A stretch of 64,000 nucleotides of DNA from positions 82,505-146,504 of the forward strand of contig JBFICW010000002.1 in NCBI GenBank assembly GCA_041581635.1, read 5' to 3'. Below, piece by piece: positions 26,307 through 34,857 of this stretch. Each line of letters starts with the position of its first letter. Positions within the stretch are counted from its first letter, which is position 1. The DNA comes from Porticoccus sp041581635 (GTDB lineage Bacteria; Pseudomonadota; Gammaproteobacteria; Pseudomonadales; Porticoccaceae). The position numbers were made by a program, and so were the translations under genes. The notes below the pieces were generated by a model, which ran no database searches, was not told the origin of the DNA, and was given only the letters and a program-made list of their open reading frames with translations.

Positions 26307-27179
26307 TTAGTAGGGTTCGAGCCGGTCTGTCAAAAACTGCATACAGGCTCGAACCCGGGCATTCCCCCTTAAATCCGGGTGAGTGAGCAGCCATATATCC
26401 GACTCAAATTCACGCTCCACTTGCCCCACCTGCTGTAGTCCCTCGGCTACGTCGGCGGGTAATAGGGCTAATCCCAGCCCTTCCCTAGCCAATGCAGCCA
26501 TACCCAAAAACGTGTTTGCTCGTGCCGAAAAATTGAGTCTATCCTCGTTTTTTTCCAGCCACTGCATCGGCTTCAGCCGGAGTAGTCCTCGCTCGGGGCC
26601 AATTAATGGATAGTTGGCCAACTGGCGAATGCCGAAACGGCCAACAGGTTTACTAAAAAATCTCGGGCTTCCATACAGGTTCCATGGCATGGAAAATAAT
26701 TTTCTACCCACGAGGTGCTCGGGAGGTGTCGAGGTAGACCTCAATGCGATATCGGCCTCTAATCTCGAGAGGTTGAAATCATCACTGCTCGCTAGCAGTT
26801 GGATTGTGATCCCCGGGTACAATGCCGAAAATTCGGCAATCAACGGGGGGAGACTGTAGTAAGCAAATCCATCAGGGGCGGTAATACGAATCGAGCCTTC
26901 AAGTGTTTGGTCGCCACCTACGATCTGTCGATCAACGTCGTCGATGGCATCAGCAATTTGTGAGGTGCGTCCGAGTAGTGCTTCCCCTGATCCCGTCAGA
27001 ATATACCGTGCATCCCTGCGCTCAAATAGACGAACACCCAGCTTGCCCTCCAACGAATTAATACGCCGGAACACGGTTGAGTGATTGACTCCCAATCTTT
27101 TACAGGCACCGTTCAAGCTACCCGCTTCGGCCACGGCGTGGAAGTATCTCAAATCGTCCCAGTTATCCAAAAATAACAC
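26307..27179 (-). CDS. LysR family transcriptional regulator
   Basis: A 290-residue regulator starting with GTG at 27179 after GAGGAAA. The winged helix reads WDDLRYFHAVAEAGSLNGAC then NHSTVFRRINSLEGKLGVRL (about 32-51). The NHSTVFRRI form of the recognition helix is typical of the LysR subgroup acting on divergent single operons. The effector domain starts near residue 95. It is divergent from the doxX-like gene across 173 bp containing an inverted repeat, so it probably controls doxX and the nitroreductase. The inducer is unknown. Confidence 0.85.
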   Translation of the reverse strand: MLFLDNWDDLRYFHAVAEAGSLNGACKRLGVNHSTVFRRINSLEGKLGVRLFERRDARYILTGSGEALLGRTSQIADAIDDVDRQIVGGDQTLEGSIRITAPDGFAYYSLPPLIAEFSALYPGITIQLLASSDDFNLSRLEADIALRSTSTPPEHLVGRKLFSMPWNLYGSPRFFSKPVGRFGIRQLANYPLIGPERGLLRLKPMQWLEKNEDRLNFSARANTFLGMAALAREGLGLALLPADVAEGLQQVGQVEREFESDIWLLTHPDLRGNARVRACMQFLTDRLEPY

Positions 27180-27251
27180 CTTTTCCTCAGAGGCCTGACT
27201 CGCCTCTCCACCGCCATTTGCCGGTTATTCCCATCACTTTATAAGCATCGC

Positions 27252-27265
27252 TTGCAAAAATGCAA
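27252..27265. promoter_or_regulatory. Inverted repeat TTGCA-N4-TGCAA, candidate LysR operator
   Basis: TTGCA AAAA TGCAA is a perfect inverted repeat in the LysR/doxX intergenic region; another TTGCAAA occurs at 27302. Such dyads are common LysR-type binding sites. Assignment is by position only. Confidence 0.4.
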
Positions 27266-27352
27266 ATACTGCTTTCCAAAATTGATGATTTTATTTCGCC
27301 ATTGCAAACAACATACTGCCTGACATCGGATTAACCTACTGGAGGAAACACC

Positions 27353-27742
27353 ATGAACAACTCTTCTGATCACGGCACAGCGCTACTACGAATCAGCCTG
27401 GGGGCCATCTTTATTGCCCACAGCCTCTATCTTAAACTCGTGGTATTTACTCTACCCGGTACCGCGGGGTTTTTTGAAAGCATCGGGCTACCCGCCACAC
27501 TGGCCTATATTACTTTTGCGGCAGAAGCCGTTGGGGGGCTTGCACTTCTCGTCGGCTATCAAGCTCGCTGGGCCGCCCTGGCACTCATTCCTTTTGCACT
27601 GGGTGCAACCTGGGCACACACTGATGCCGGCTGGGTGTTCAGCAATACCGGAGGCGGATGGGAATACCCGCTGTTTCTCACTGCCACTCTTGCAACGATA
27701 GTCTTTCAGGGTAATGGCTCTTTTGCACTGCAGCGCAAATAA
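27353..27742 (+). CDS. DoxX family membrane protein
   Basis: A 129-residue inner-membrane protein with four hydrophobic helices. It has the DoxX pattern LLRISLGAIFIAHSLYLKL (about 11-29), GTAGFFESIGLPATLAYI (about 42-59) and AEAVGGLALLVGYQARWAAL (about 63-82). DoxX proteins are loosely linked to thiol or quinone oxidoreduction and detoxification. GGAGG upstream supports the ATG at 27353. The nitroreductase gene begins 34 bp later, so the pair is one operon, likely under the divergent LysR. Confidence 0.85.
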   Translation: MNNSSDHGTALLRISLGAIFIAHSLYLKLVVFTLPGTAGFFESIGLPATLAYITFAAEAVGGLALLVGYQARWAALALIPFALGATWAHTDAGWVFSNTGGGWEYPLFLTATLATIVFQGNGSFALQRK

Positions 27743-27776
27743 TTCACAGGGTATTTAAAGCCACGGAGATAACAAT

Positions 27777-28367
27777 ATGAACGCCATAGACAATCGAGCC
27801 ATCAAACAATTATTCGCCGAGGCACGCACCCATGGCCACTGGCAGGATCGAGGTGTTGCAGCGGACAGGCTTCGCGAGCTCTATGACATAGCCGTAAAGG
27901 GGCCTACCAGTATGAACACCCTACCGGCCAGATTTGTATTCATCACCACACCTTGTGGCAAACAAAAACTGTTGCCGGCTCTGGCAGAAGGTAATCACGA
28001 AAAGACGCTTAGTGCTCCGGTTACGGTGATCGTGGCTCATGATCCCAGATTCTTCACACATTTACCGGAGCTGTTTCCACATATGCCACAGGCTGAGCAG
28101 ATGTTTGCCAATAATGAGGCACTATCCAGTGAAACCGCTTTCAGAAATGGCACATTACAGGGTGCCTGGCTGATCATGGCCGCACGTGCTCTCGGTCTGG
28201 ATTGTGGCCCTATGTCCGGCTTCGACAATGCTAAAACCGATGAAATATTCTTTGCTGAAAATGGCTGGCAATCAAATTTTCTGGTGAATATTGGCTATGG
28301 GGTCAAGGAAAAACTCCATGAACGGGGCAAACGACTCAGCTTTGATCAGGCTTGTGTGCTGGTTTAA
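27777..28367 (+). CDS. Nitroreductase family, RutE/malonic semialdehyde reductase-like
   Basis: A 196-residue flavin reductase of the RutE/YdfG-associated branch. Diagnostic segments are LYDIAVKGPTSMNTLPARFVF (about 35-55), NHEKTLSAPVTVIVAHD (about 73), and AWLIMAARALGLDCGPMSGFD (about 126-146), which contact FMN. In the pyrimidine-degradation Rut pathway the family reduces malonic semialdehyde to 3-hydroxypropionate, but no other rut gene is here. Operon context with doxX and LysR points to detoxification of an electrophile or nitro compound. Substrate is inference. Confidence 0.82.
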   Translation: MNAIDNRAIKQLFAEARTHGHWQDRGVAADRLRELYDIAVKGPTSMNTLPARFVFITTPCGKQKLLPALAEGNHEKTLSAPVTVIVAHDPRFFTHLPELFPHMPQAEQMFANNEALSSETAFRNGTLQGAWLIMAARALGLDCGPMSGFDNAKTDEIFFAENGWQSNFLVNIGYGVKEKLHERGKRLSFDQACVLV

Positions 28368-28459
28368 CCGGCGCCATATCTAAATTGGTCACTTTTACCT
28401 ATATCAGACCATACTAAAGGAGGTGTTTTTAAGTATTCGTCACGAATAAGGACTAAGCG

Positions 28460-31400
28460 ATGATGCCGCTGGCTCAGCTGAGAGCTCAAATTAGGGAGAC
28501 CTCCCATGGTGGTGAGCACGACTGTGTAGATCAGTTGTTGAGGGGCAATACGGTCACCGATACCCAGCGCCAACAAGCCCTAGAACTTGCCCGAGACCTG
28601 GTTCATCAATGCCGACAGCGGCACCATCAAGCTGGGTCTCTGGATATCTTTCTACAGGAGTTTGGGCTCTCTAATGACGAAGGTATTGCACTCATGTGCC
28701 TGGCTGAGTCACTACTGCGGATACCCGACGAAGCTACGGCCAACAAACTGATCACCGAAAAAATCCAAAGTGGAGACTGGGGCAGCCACCTTGGGCACTC
28801 AGATTCACTGTTTGTTAATGCATCCATTTGGGGACTGATGCTCACCGGGAAGGTTCTCCCTTTGGCACCCGACATTACCCACAACACCGGGCATTGGCTA
28901 AAAAAACTCTCGTCCCGATTGAGCGAACCCGTTGTCCGAACAGCCATGCTCCAAGCCATGCGTATTATGGGCAATCAATACGTGCTGGGCAGCTCTATTG
29001 AAGAAGTCTGTCGATCTAAAGCTCCAAAGCACACCAAGAGAGAACAAACGGAAAGCAATAACAGATATTGCTCTCCCTCGAACCTGTTTTCCTTTGACAT
29101 GCTGGGGGAGGGCGCACGAACAGAACAGGATGCCCAGCGCTATTTTAATGCCTATGCCCATGCTATCGAATACATTGGTGAGCACAATGAAGCAGGGGAT
29201 ATATACACCGCCAATGGCATATCCATTAAGCTTTCAGCGCTGTATTCGCGCTATGAATACGCCCACCGAACAGGGGTAATGTCTGTATTACTGCCGCGCA
29301 TACAACAACTGGCATTGGCCGCCAAGTCCCATAACATTAGCTTGAGTATTGATGCTGAGGAAGCCCGCAGGCTAGACCTGTCGCTGGATATTTTTGAATG
29401 CTTGGCGCGTGACCCAAAATTATCCGATTGGCAGGGGTTAGGCTTTGTTTTACAGGCCTACCAAAAATGCGCGCCACTTGTCGCCCAATGGTTAATTACG
29501 CTGGCGGAAGAAACGGGACACCGCATGATGGTTCGCCTGGTAAAAGGTGCCTATTGGGACGCGGAGATTAAGCATGCCCAGGAACAAGGGCTAGCGGATT
29601 ACCCGGTTTTCACCCGAAAAGTGAACACCGACCTCTGTTACCAACACTGCGCACAATTGTTACTTTCTGCGCCACTAGCTATTTACCCCCAATTTGCGAC
29701 TCACAATGCCTATACCCTGGCCCTGGTTTTGGCACTTGCCGAAGATAACACCTACGAATTTCAACGCCTTCACGGTATGGGTGAACTGCTTTATCAGCAG
29801 CTCGACAAACAACTGCGTCCACAACAAGGTTCAAAACCCAGTATTCGGATTTATGCACCGGTAGGGGAACACCGAGAATTGTTACCCTACCTGGTTCGAC
29901 GGCTACTTGAAAATGGTGCCAACAGCTCATTTGTTAACCGTTTTCTCGACCAACAATTACCCATTGATGCGCTGGTACAAAATATAGAGCCACAAGTAAT
30001 GGCGGTAACACCCTATCGCCACAAGAATATCCCCGCGCCACCAGATTTGTACCTTCATGCAGGAGAACCACGGCTAAACTCTCCCGGTATTGACCTGGCT
30101 AACCCCCAATCAGTTAAGCCGCTGTTGGCCGAGATAGAGAACGCACGGAAAGAACACCACTTAGGTGGCCCCATTGTGGCAGGGCAACTCATACAATCAT
30201 CTACCAGGCTTCGGCCAGTCACCTCACCGGCATGTAACAACACGATCGTTGGTGACTCTTCACCCGCGAGCAAGGCAGACATTCAACGCGCCCTGTCCCT
30301 TGCCAAAGCGACTCAACCTGACTGGAACCTTCTTGGCGGGGATAAACGGGCTGACATATTGGAGGATATGGCCAAGGCTCTGGAGCATAAGCTGCCAAAA
30401 CTGCTGGCACTGATCACACTCGAAGCCGGACGAACAATTGCAGATGCGCTATCAGAAGTTCGCGAGGCCATCGATTTTTGTCGATACTACGCGATACAGG
30501 CTCGCCAGCATTTTTCCACTGCGCAAACGCTCCCCGGGCCAACAGGAGAACAGAACCAATTAAGCCTTCAGGGTCGAGGCGTGTTTTTCTGTATTAGCCC
30601 CTGGAATTTTCCTTTAGCCATTTTTACCGGACAAATTGCAGCGGCACTCGCAGCAGGAAATACCGTGATAGCCAAGCCCGCAGAGAGCACCCCTCTGGTT
30701 GCCACCCTGGCGGTACAATTGTTTCATCAATCGGGACTACCACCTAACGTCCTCCACCTCATCACCGGAAAAGGTGACGATGTAGGAAAGTTAGTACTTA
30801 CTGACAAAAATGTGTCCGGCGTGGTATTGACCGGCTCTACAGACACTGCCCATTTAATACTGAAACAATTAGCCGATCGATCAGGTCCTATTGTTCCGCT
30901 GATTGCAGAAACCGGTGGACAAAATGTGATGCTGGTGGACTCCACGGCGCAACCGGAACAACTGGTAGACGACGTGATTCGATCAGCGTTTCTCAGTGCT
31001 GGTCAACGCTGTTCGGCGCTCAGGGTTCTCTATCTTCAAGAGGAAATCGCCGATGATATTTTGACCATGCTAGCCAATGCGCTCCAAACTTATACTGTGG
31101 GCGATCCGTCAAAACTGGAGACAGATATTGGCCCAGTCATCGATGAACACGCCCGGCAGAAATTACTGCACCATGTTCAAACAATGACAAAAGAAAACGC
31201 TTTAATCCGCTCATTGGCCCTAACAGAAGAACATCAAAAAGGCTGCTTTATCGCGCCCCATATTTTTGAAATTGATTCGCTGACACAGCTACCCGAGGAA
31301 GTGTTTGGCCCTATTTTGCATGTGATTAGATATTCTGCGGATGAGCTGGATGATGTTATACAACAAATCAACGACAGCGGTTTTGGGTTAACGCTAGGCA

Positions 31401-31651
31401 TTCACAGTCGCATTCAGGCCTTTGCGGAATACATCTTCCAACACACCCAGGTGGGCAATACTTATATCAATCGCAATATGGTAGGTGCCGTGGTTGGCAC
31501 CAACCCTTTTGGTGGTTGCGGGCTCTCAGGTACGGGTCCAAAAGCGGGAGGCCCCCACTACCTGTTTCGTTTTGCCACGGAAAAAACCCGCACGGAAAAT
31601 CTTACCGCAAGGGGCGGCAATACGGTGCTGTTTGGATTAACCGAAGAATAA
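28460..31651 (+). CDS. putA: Bifunctional proline dehydrogenase/P5C dehydrogenase PutA
   Basis: A 1063-residue enzyme that oxidises proline to glutamate in two steps with FAD and NAD. AAGGA precedes ATG 28460 (a second ATG follows at once). The PRODH barrel spans about 190-490 with RMMVRLVKGAYWDAEIKHAQ (about 354), FATHNAY and the C-terminal REL...YLVRRLLENGANSSF region. The aldehyde dehydrogenase spans about 560-1060, with IAETGGQN and nucleophile Cys in SAGQRCSALR. It lacks the N-terminal ribbon-helix-helix repressor domain of the 1320-residue E. coli protein, so it is the short type and does not regulate its own gene. Confidence 0.96.
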   Translation: MMPLAQLRAQIRETSHGGEHDCVDQLLRGNTVTDTQRQQALELARDLVHQCRQRHHQAGSLDIFLQEFGLSNDEGIALMCLAESLLRIPDEATANKLITEKIQSGDWGSHLGHSDSLFVNASIWGLMLTGKVLPLAPDITHNTGHWLKKLSSRLSEPVVRTAMLQAMRIMGNQYVLGSSIEEVCRSKAPKHTKREQTESNNRYCSPSNLFSFDMLGEGARTEQDAQRYFNAYAHAIEYIGEHNEAGDIYTANGISIKLSALYSRYEYAHRTGVMSVLLPRIQQLALAAKSHNISLSIDAEEARRLDLSLDIFECLARDPKLSDWQGLGFVLQAYQKCAPLVAQWLITLAEETGHRMMVRLVKGAYWDAEIKHAQEQGLADYPVFTRKVNTDLCYQHCAQLLLSAPLAIYPQFATHNAYTLALVLALAEDNTYEFQRLHGMGELLYQQLDKQLRPQQGSKPSIRIYAPVGEHRELLPYLVRRLLENGANSSFVNRFLDQQLPIDALVQNIEPQVMAVTPYRHKNIPAPPDLYLHAGEPRLNSPGIDLANPQSVKPLLAEIENARKEHHLGGPIVAGQLIQSSTRLRPVTSPACNNTIVGDSSPASKADIQRALSLAKATQPDWNLLGGDKRADILEDMAKALEHKLPKLLALITLEAGRTIADALSEVREAIDFCRYYAIQARQHFSTAQTLPGPTGEQNQLSLQGRGVFFCISPWNFPLAIFTGQIAAALAAGNTVIAKPAESTPLVATLAVQLFHQSGLPPNVLHLITGKGDDVGKLVLTDKNVSGVVLTGSTDTAHLILKQLADRSGPIVPLIAETGGQNVMLVDSTAQPEQLVDDVIRSAFLSAGQRCSALRVLYLQEEIADDILTMLANALQTYTVGDPSKLETDIGPVIDEHARQKLLHHVQTMTKENALIRSLALTEEHQKGCFIAPHIFEIDSLTQLPEEVFGPILHVIRYSADELDDVIQQINDSGFGLTLGIHSRIQAFAEYIFQHTQVGNTYINRNMVGAVVGTNPFGGCGLSGTGPKAGGPHYLFRFATEKTRTENLTARGGNTVLFGLTEE

Positions 31652-31671
31652 ACACCTGAGGCAAGCCCGAA

Positions 31672-32469
31672 TTATTCAGGATTTTTATCGTTGGCAGAGT
31701 ATTTCATACCAGTAAACGAGGGCTCACGCCCCTCTTGCACGGCCTTCAATCCTTCCTTTAAATCTTCGGAAGAATTGCATTCATTAATCAGCATCTGAGC
31801 CTCTTGATCACAAAGCAATCCCTCGGCCGCCTGATCACAGAGGTTCTTCATAGCCATTACAGCAAGCGGGGCAAGCTTGCTGATGGAGTCCGCCATTTGT
31901 TCCGTTGTCTTTATTAATTCATCCGGAGCCACCAAGTGCGTTAGATAACCCAGTGACAGCAGCTCTTCTGCACCCAATGTTTCAGCGGCTATAAGCAACC
32001 GTTTAGCCGTATTGATACCCAAGCGTTGAACATAGCGCTGGATACCGTTAAGGGGGTAACAAAGTCCAAAACGCGCGGCGGGTACAAAGAGTGTCATACC
32101 CGTTACGCCGATTCGAAAATCACAACAGAGACCAATTTCAGCACCCCCACCGTAGGCACTGCCATTCAATGCGCAGATGGTGGGGATGGGCACGGCGGCA
32201 AGCTGGTCAGTCAGCACTTGGAATTTTTCGCCACTCAGGTCACCCGTGGAGAGTTGCGAGAGTGATGCCCCGGCACAGAAAGTTTTGTCGCCATTGCCGG
32301 TAATAACCAGCACGCGCACTTCTGGGCGAGAGTTCAAAGAGACCAAGTGAGAAATAAAAAGTGCAATGTCTGCAGCCGGCAGGGTGTTGTGTTTTGAGGG
32401 GTTGTTCAGAGTGATCCAGGCTACGCGCCCTTTAATCGCTAACTGCACCACGCCTTGAGAAACGGTCAT
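31672..32469 (-). CDS. Enoyl-CoA hydratase/isomerase (crotonase) family protein
   Basis: A 265-residue crotonase-fold protein. The oxyanion-hole region reads FCAGASLSQL (about 65) and ALNGSAYGGGAEIGLCCDFR (about 99-118), which keeps the first acid seen in hydratases. The second catalytic Glu, normally in a PE pair about 20 residues on, is replaced: the sequence reads VPAARFGL. It may therefore not be a true hydratase but an isomerase, hydrolase or decarboxylase. It is convergent with putA (20 bp between stops) and lies 26 bp downstream of the carbonic anhydrase gene on the same strand. The substrate is unknown. Confidence 0.8.
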   Translation of the reverse strand: MTVSQGVVQLAIKGRVAWITLNNPSKHNTLPAADIALFISHLVSLNSRPEVRVLVITGNGDKTFCAGASLSQLSTGDLSGEKFQVLTDQLAAVPIPTICALNGSAYGGGAEIGLCCDFRIGVTGMTLFVPAARFGLCYPLNGIQRYVQRLGINTAKRLLIAAETLGAEELLSLGYLTHLVAPDELIKTTEQMADSISKLAPLAVMAMKNLCDQAAEGLLCDQEAQMLINECNSSEDLKEGLKAVQEGREPSFTGMKYSANDKNPE

Positions 32470-32495
32470 GAATTAGAGCCTTAAAAACCTGGGTA

Positions 32496-33143
32496 TTAAG
32501 CGTAGCGCTTCTTTATACCTTCAACTGCCGCATCATATTTGGGACGTATTTCTTCTATCTTTGTGATGTTCACCCCTAAATCCTTTAGCAGCCCATCGGC
32601 AATGCTGTAGATCCAGCCATGAACGGTCAGGTTCTGCCCCCGCAACCAGGCATCTTTAATAATGTTAGTCTTGCAGACATTAACCACCTGCTCTGCAACA
32701 TTTAACTCGCAGACCTGATTAACCACCTCCGTCTTATCACTGCCCTCTGTCAGGTAAGCTTTATGAATATATTGCACGTCTTGAACATTGAGCAGCCAGT
32801 TATCGATAAGACCTAGCCGCTTTCTCTCTACAGATGCTCTCACCCCACCGCAGCCGTAGTGGCCACAGACAATCACATGTTTCACTTTAAGATATTCAAC
32901 GGCGTACTGTATTACGGACAGGCAATTAAGGTCGGTATGTACCACCATGTTGGCTACATTGCGATGAACAAATAACTCCCCCGGCATCAGCCCAACAATT
33001 TCATTAGCGGGAACTCGGCTATCAGAGCAGCCAATCCATAGAAACTCCGGTGCCTGCTGCTTGGAAAGCTGCTCGAAAAAACTGGGGTCACTCTCTTTAA
33101 CGGCCTGAGCCCAGGCAACATTTTTTTCGAACAATTCCTTCAC
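32496..33143 (-). CDS. can: Beta-class carbonic anhydrase
   Basis: A 215-residue beta-carbonic anhydrase. The zinc ligands and active-site dyad are present: CSDSR (Cys39, Asp41, Arg43) and GHYGCGG (His95, Cys98). The enzyme hydrates CO2 to bicarbonate in the cytoplasm, supplying carboxylases. Length and motif spacing match E. coli Can. It probably shares a transcript with the crotonase gene downstream. It is separated by 90 bp from phoU, the last gene of the pst operon on the same strand. Confidence 0.95.
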   Translation of the reverse strand: MKELFEKNVAWAQAVKESDPSFFEQLSKQQAPEFLWIGCSDSRVPANEIVGLMPGELFVHRNVANMVVHTDLNCLSVIQYAVEYLKVKHVIVCGHYGCGGVRASVERKRLGLIDNWLLNVQDVQYIHKAYLTEGSDKTEVVNQVCELNVAEQVVNVCKTNIIKDAWLRGQNLTVHGWIYSIADGLLKDLGVNITKIEEIRPKYDAAVEGIKKRYA

Positions 33144-33233
33144 TCAAATACTCCAGCTTGTCGGGTTAGTGGATTCAGTTTAAGGGCAATTCAGGCATAA
33201 AAAAACCGGAAATTTCATTATGTTCCACTCAAA

Positions 33234-33923
33234 CTAATCCAGTTTTTTGTACCGAATATCCCGTCCTTGCACCAGATAAACAACCTGTTCACAGATATTT
33301 TTAGCGTGGTCGCCCACCCGCTCTAATGACTTAAGTGCCCAAAGAATATTCATGGAGCGAGAAATACTGCGAGGGTCTTCCATCATATAGGTGATCATTT
33401 CCCGCAGCGCTGTTTTGTAATCCATGTCCACTTGTTTGTCTTCATGCATAGTGGCAATGGCCGACACCGCATCAAACCGAGAGAAGGCATCCAGCGAATC
33501 ATTGAGCATCTTGCGCACACAGTTACCTATATGGCGAACTTCAGTATAGCCGCGAGGCGCAACACCTTCCTCAGACAGCTTGATGGCCATTTTGGCAATC
33601 TTCTGGGCTTCATCACCAATCCGCTCCAAATCACGAATGGTTTTGGTGACAGCAATAACCAAGCGTAAATCACTGGCCGCTGGCTGCCGCCGGGCAATCA
33701 ATGTGATGCTGGTTTCATCGATGTCCATTTCCATTTCATCGATCTGCGATTCAACTTCAATGACCCGCTCGGCCAACGCACTATCGGCATCTTCCAACGC
33801 CTTAACCGCATCAGCTACCTGCTTTTCAACCAACCCACCCATTTCCAGCATGCTGGTTTTAATCTCTTCAAGGTCGTCATTGAATTGCTTTGAGATGTGT
33901 TGATCCAGATTTAACTTGTCCAT
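33234..33923 (-). CDS. phoU: Phosphate signalling protein PhoU
   Basis: A 229-residue, all-helical protein with two homologous three-helix halves. Metal-binding acidic motifs are seen in RDLERIGDEAQKIAKMA (about 93-109) and KSLERVGDHAKNICEQV (about 198-214), the E/DxxxD signatures of PhoU. PhoU links the Pst transporter to PhoR and holds the kinase off when phosphate is plentiful. It is the last gene of pstS-pstC-pstA-pstB-phoU, starting 37 bp after pstB. Confidence 0.96.
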   Translation of the reverse strand: MDKLNLDQHISKQFNDDLEEIKTSMLEMGGLVEKQVADAVKALEDADSALAERVIEVESQIDEMEMDIDETSITLIARRQPAASDLRLVIAVTKTIRDLERIGDEAQKIAKMAIKLSEEGVAPRGYTEVRHIGNCVRKMLNDSLDAFSRFDAVSAIATMHEDKQVDMDYKTALREMITYMMEDPRSISRSMNILWALKSLERVGDHAKNICEQVVYLVQGRDIRYKKLD

Positions 33924-33960
33924 TGACCACTCCTACTAAAAATTCTGCGAATAATACGCA

Positions 33961-34836
33961 TTAACCAAAGCGACCGGTAATATAGGCTTCAGTGAGTTGA
34001 TGCTCCGGTGCGGTAAACACTTTTTCCGTTTCATTGACCTCAACCAGATGCCCCAAGTGGAAATAGGCCGTGCGGTGAGAAACCCGTGCAGCCTGCTGCA
34101 TGGAGTGGGTCACAATGGCGATGGTGTAATTCTTTGACAGTTCAGCGATCAATTCTTCAATTTTTGCTGTCGCTATGGGGTCGAGCGCTGAACAGGGTTC
34201 ATCCATCAAAATAACTTCTGGGCTAATAGCAATGGCACGGGCAATACACAGCCGTTGTTGCTGACCACCCGAGAGCCCAGTGCCCGGTTGATCCAGGCGG
34301 TCTCTGACCTCTGACCACAAGCCAGCGCGAGTCAGACTGATTTCGACAATTTCATCCAATTCTGCACGACGGCTCGCCAGACCATGTAAGCGGGGGCCAT
34401 AAGCTACGTTATCGTAGATAGTTTTGGGAAACGGGTTGGGTTTCTGAAACACCATTCCCACTCTAGCCCGCAGAGCTACCGGGTCCATTTTGGCAGCGTA
34501 AATATCTTCACCATCGAGTGTTAGCTGACCAGTGACTCTACAGCTCTCGACCGTATCATTCATGCGATTGATGCTACGAAGGAATGTAGATTTACCACAG
34601 CCCGAAGGGCCAATCATGGCAATAACTTCGTTCTGGCCAATATCTACATTCACATTGTAGATAGCCTGCTTCTCGCCATAAAAAACATCGACATTGCGCA
34701 TCGACATTTTGGGCGCAGTCACCAGGGGAACCCCTACACTAACCTCAGGATAAACAGACATATTTTTTTCGTTTTCGGTTTCCAGTAATCCTGCGGGTAT
34801 ATCTGTCGCTATATTTGTTACCATTCTGTTCACCAT
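33961..34836 (-). CDS. pstB: Phosphate ABC transporter ATP-binding protein PstB
   Basis: A 291-residue ABC ATPase. AGAGGAA precedes the ATG at 34836. About 40 residues precede the usual family start (KMSMRNVDVFYGEKQAI), a modest N-terminal extension with further in-frame Met codons at residues 5 and 26. Walker A is GPSGCGKST (about 76-84), then MVFQKPNPFPKTIYDNV, the signature LSGGQQQR and Walker B VILMDEPCSALDP, followed by the H-loop THS. It powers high-affinity phosphate uptake with PstA, PstC and PstS at the inner membrane and is 21 bp downstream of pstA. Confidence 0.97.
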   Translation of the reverse strand: MVNRMVTNIATDIPAGLLETENEKNMSVYPEVSVGVPLVTAPKMSMRNVDVFYGEKQAIYNVNVDIGQNEVIAMIGPSGCGKSTFLRSINRMNDTVESCRVTGQLTLDGEDIYAAKMDPVALRARVGMVFQKPNPFPKTIYDNVAYGPRLHGLASRRAELDEIVEISLTRAGLWSEVRDRLDQPGTGLSGGQQQRLCIARAIAISPEVILMDEPCSALDPIATAKIEELIAELSKNYTIAIVTHSMQQAARVSHRTAYFHLGHLVEVNETEKVFTAPEHQLTEAYITGRFG

Positions 34837-34857
34837 TATTCCTCTTTTAAGTCAGAA

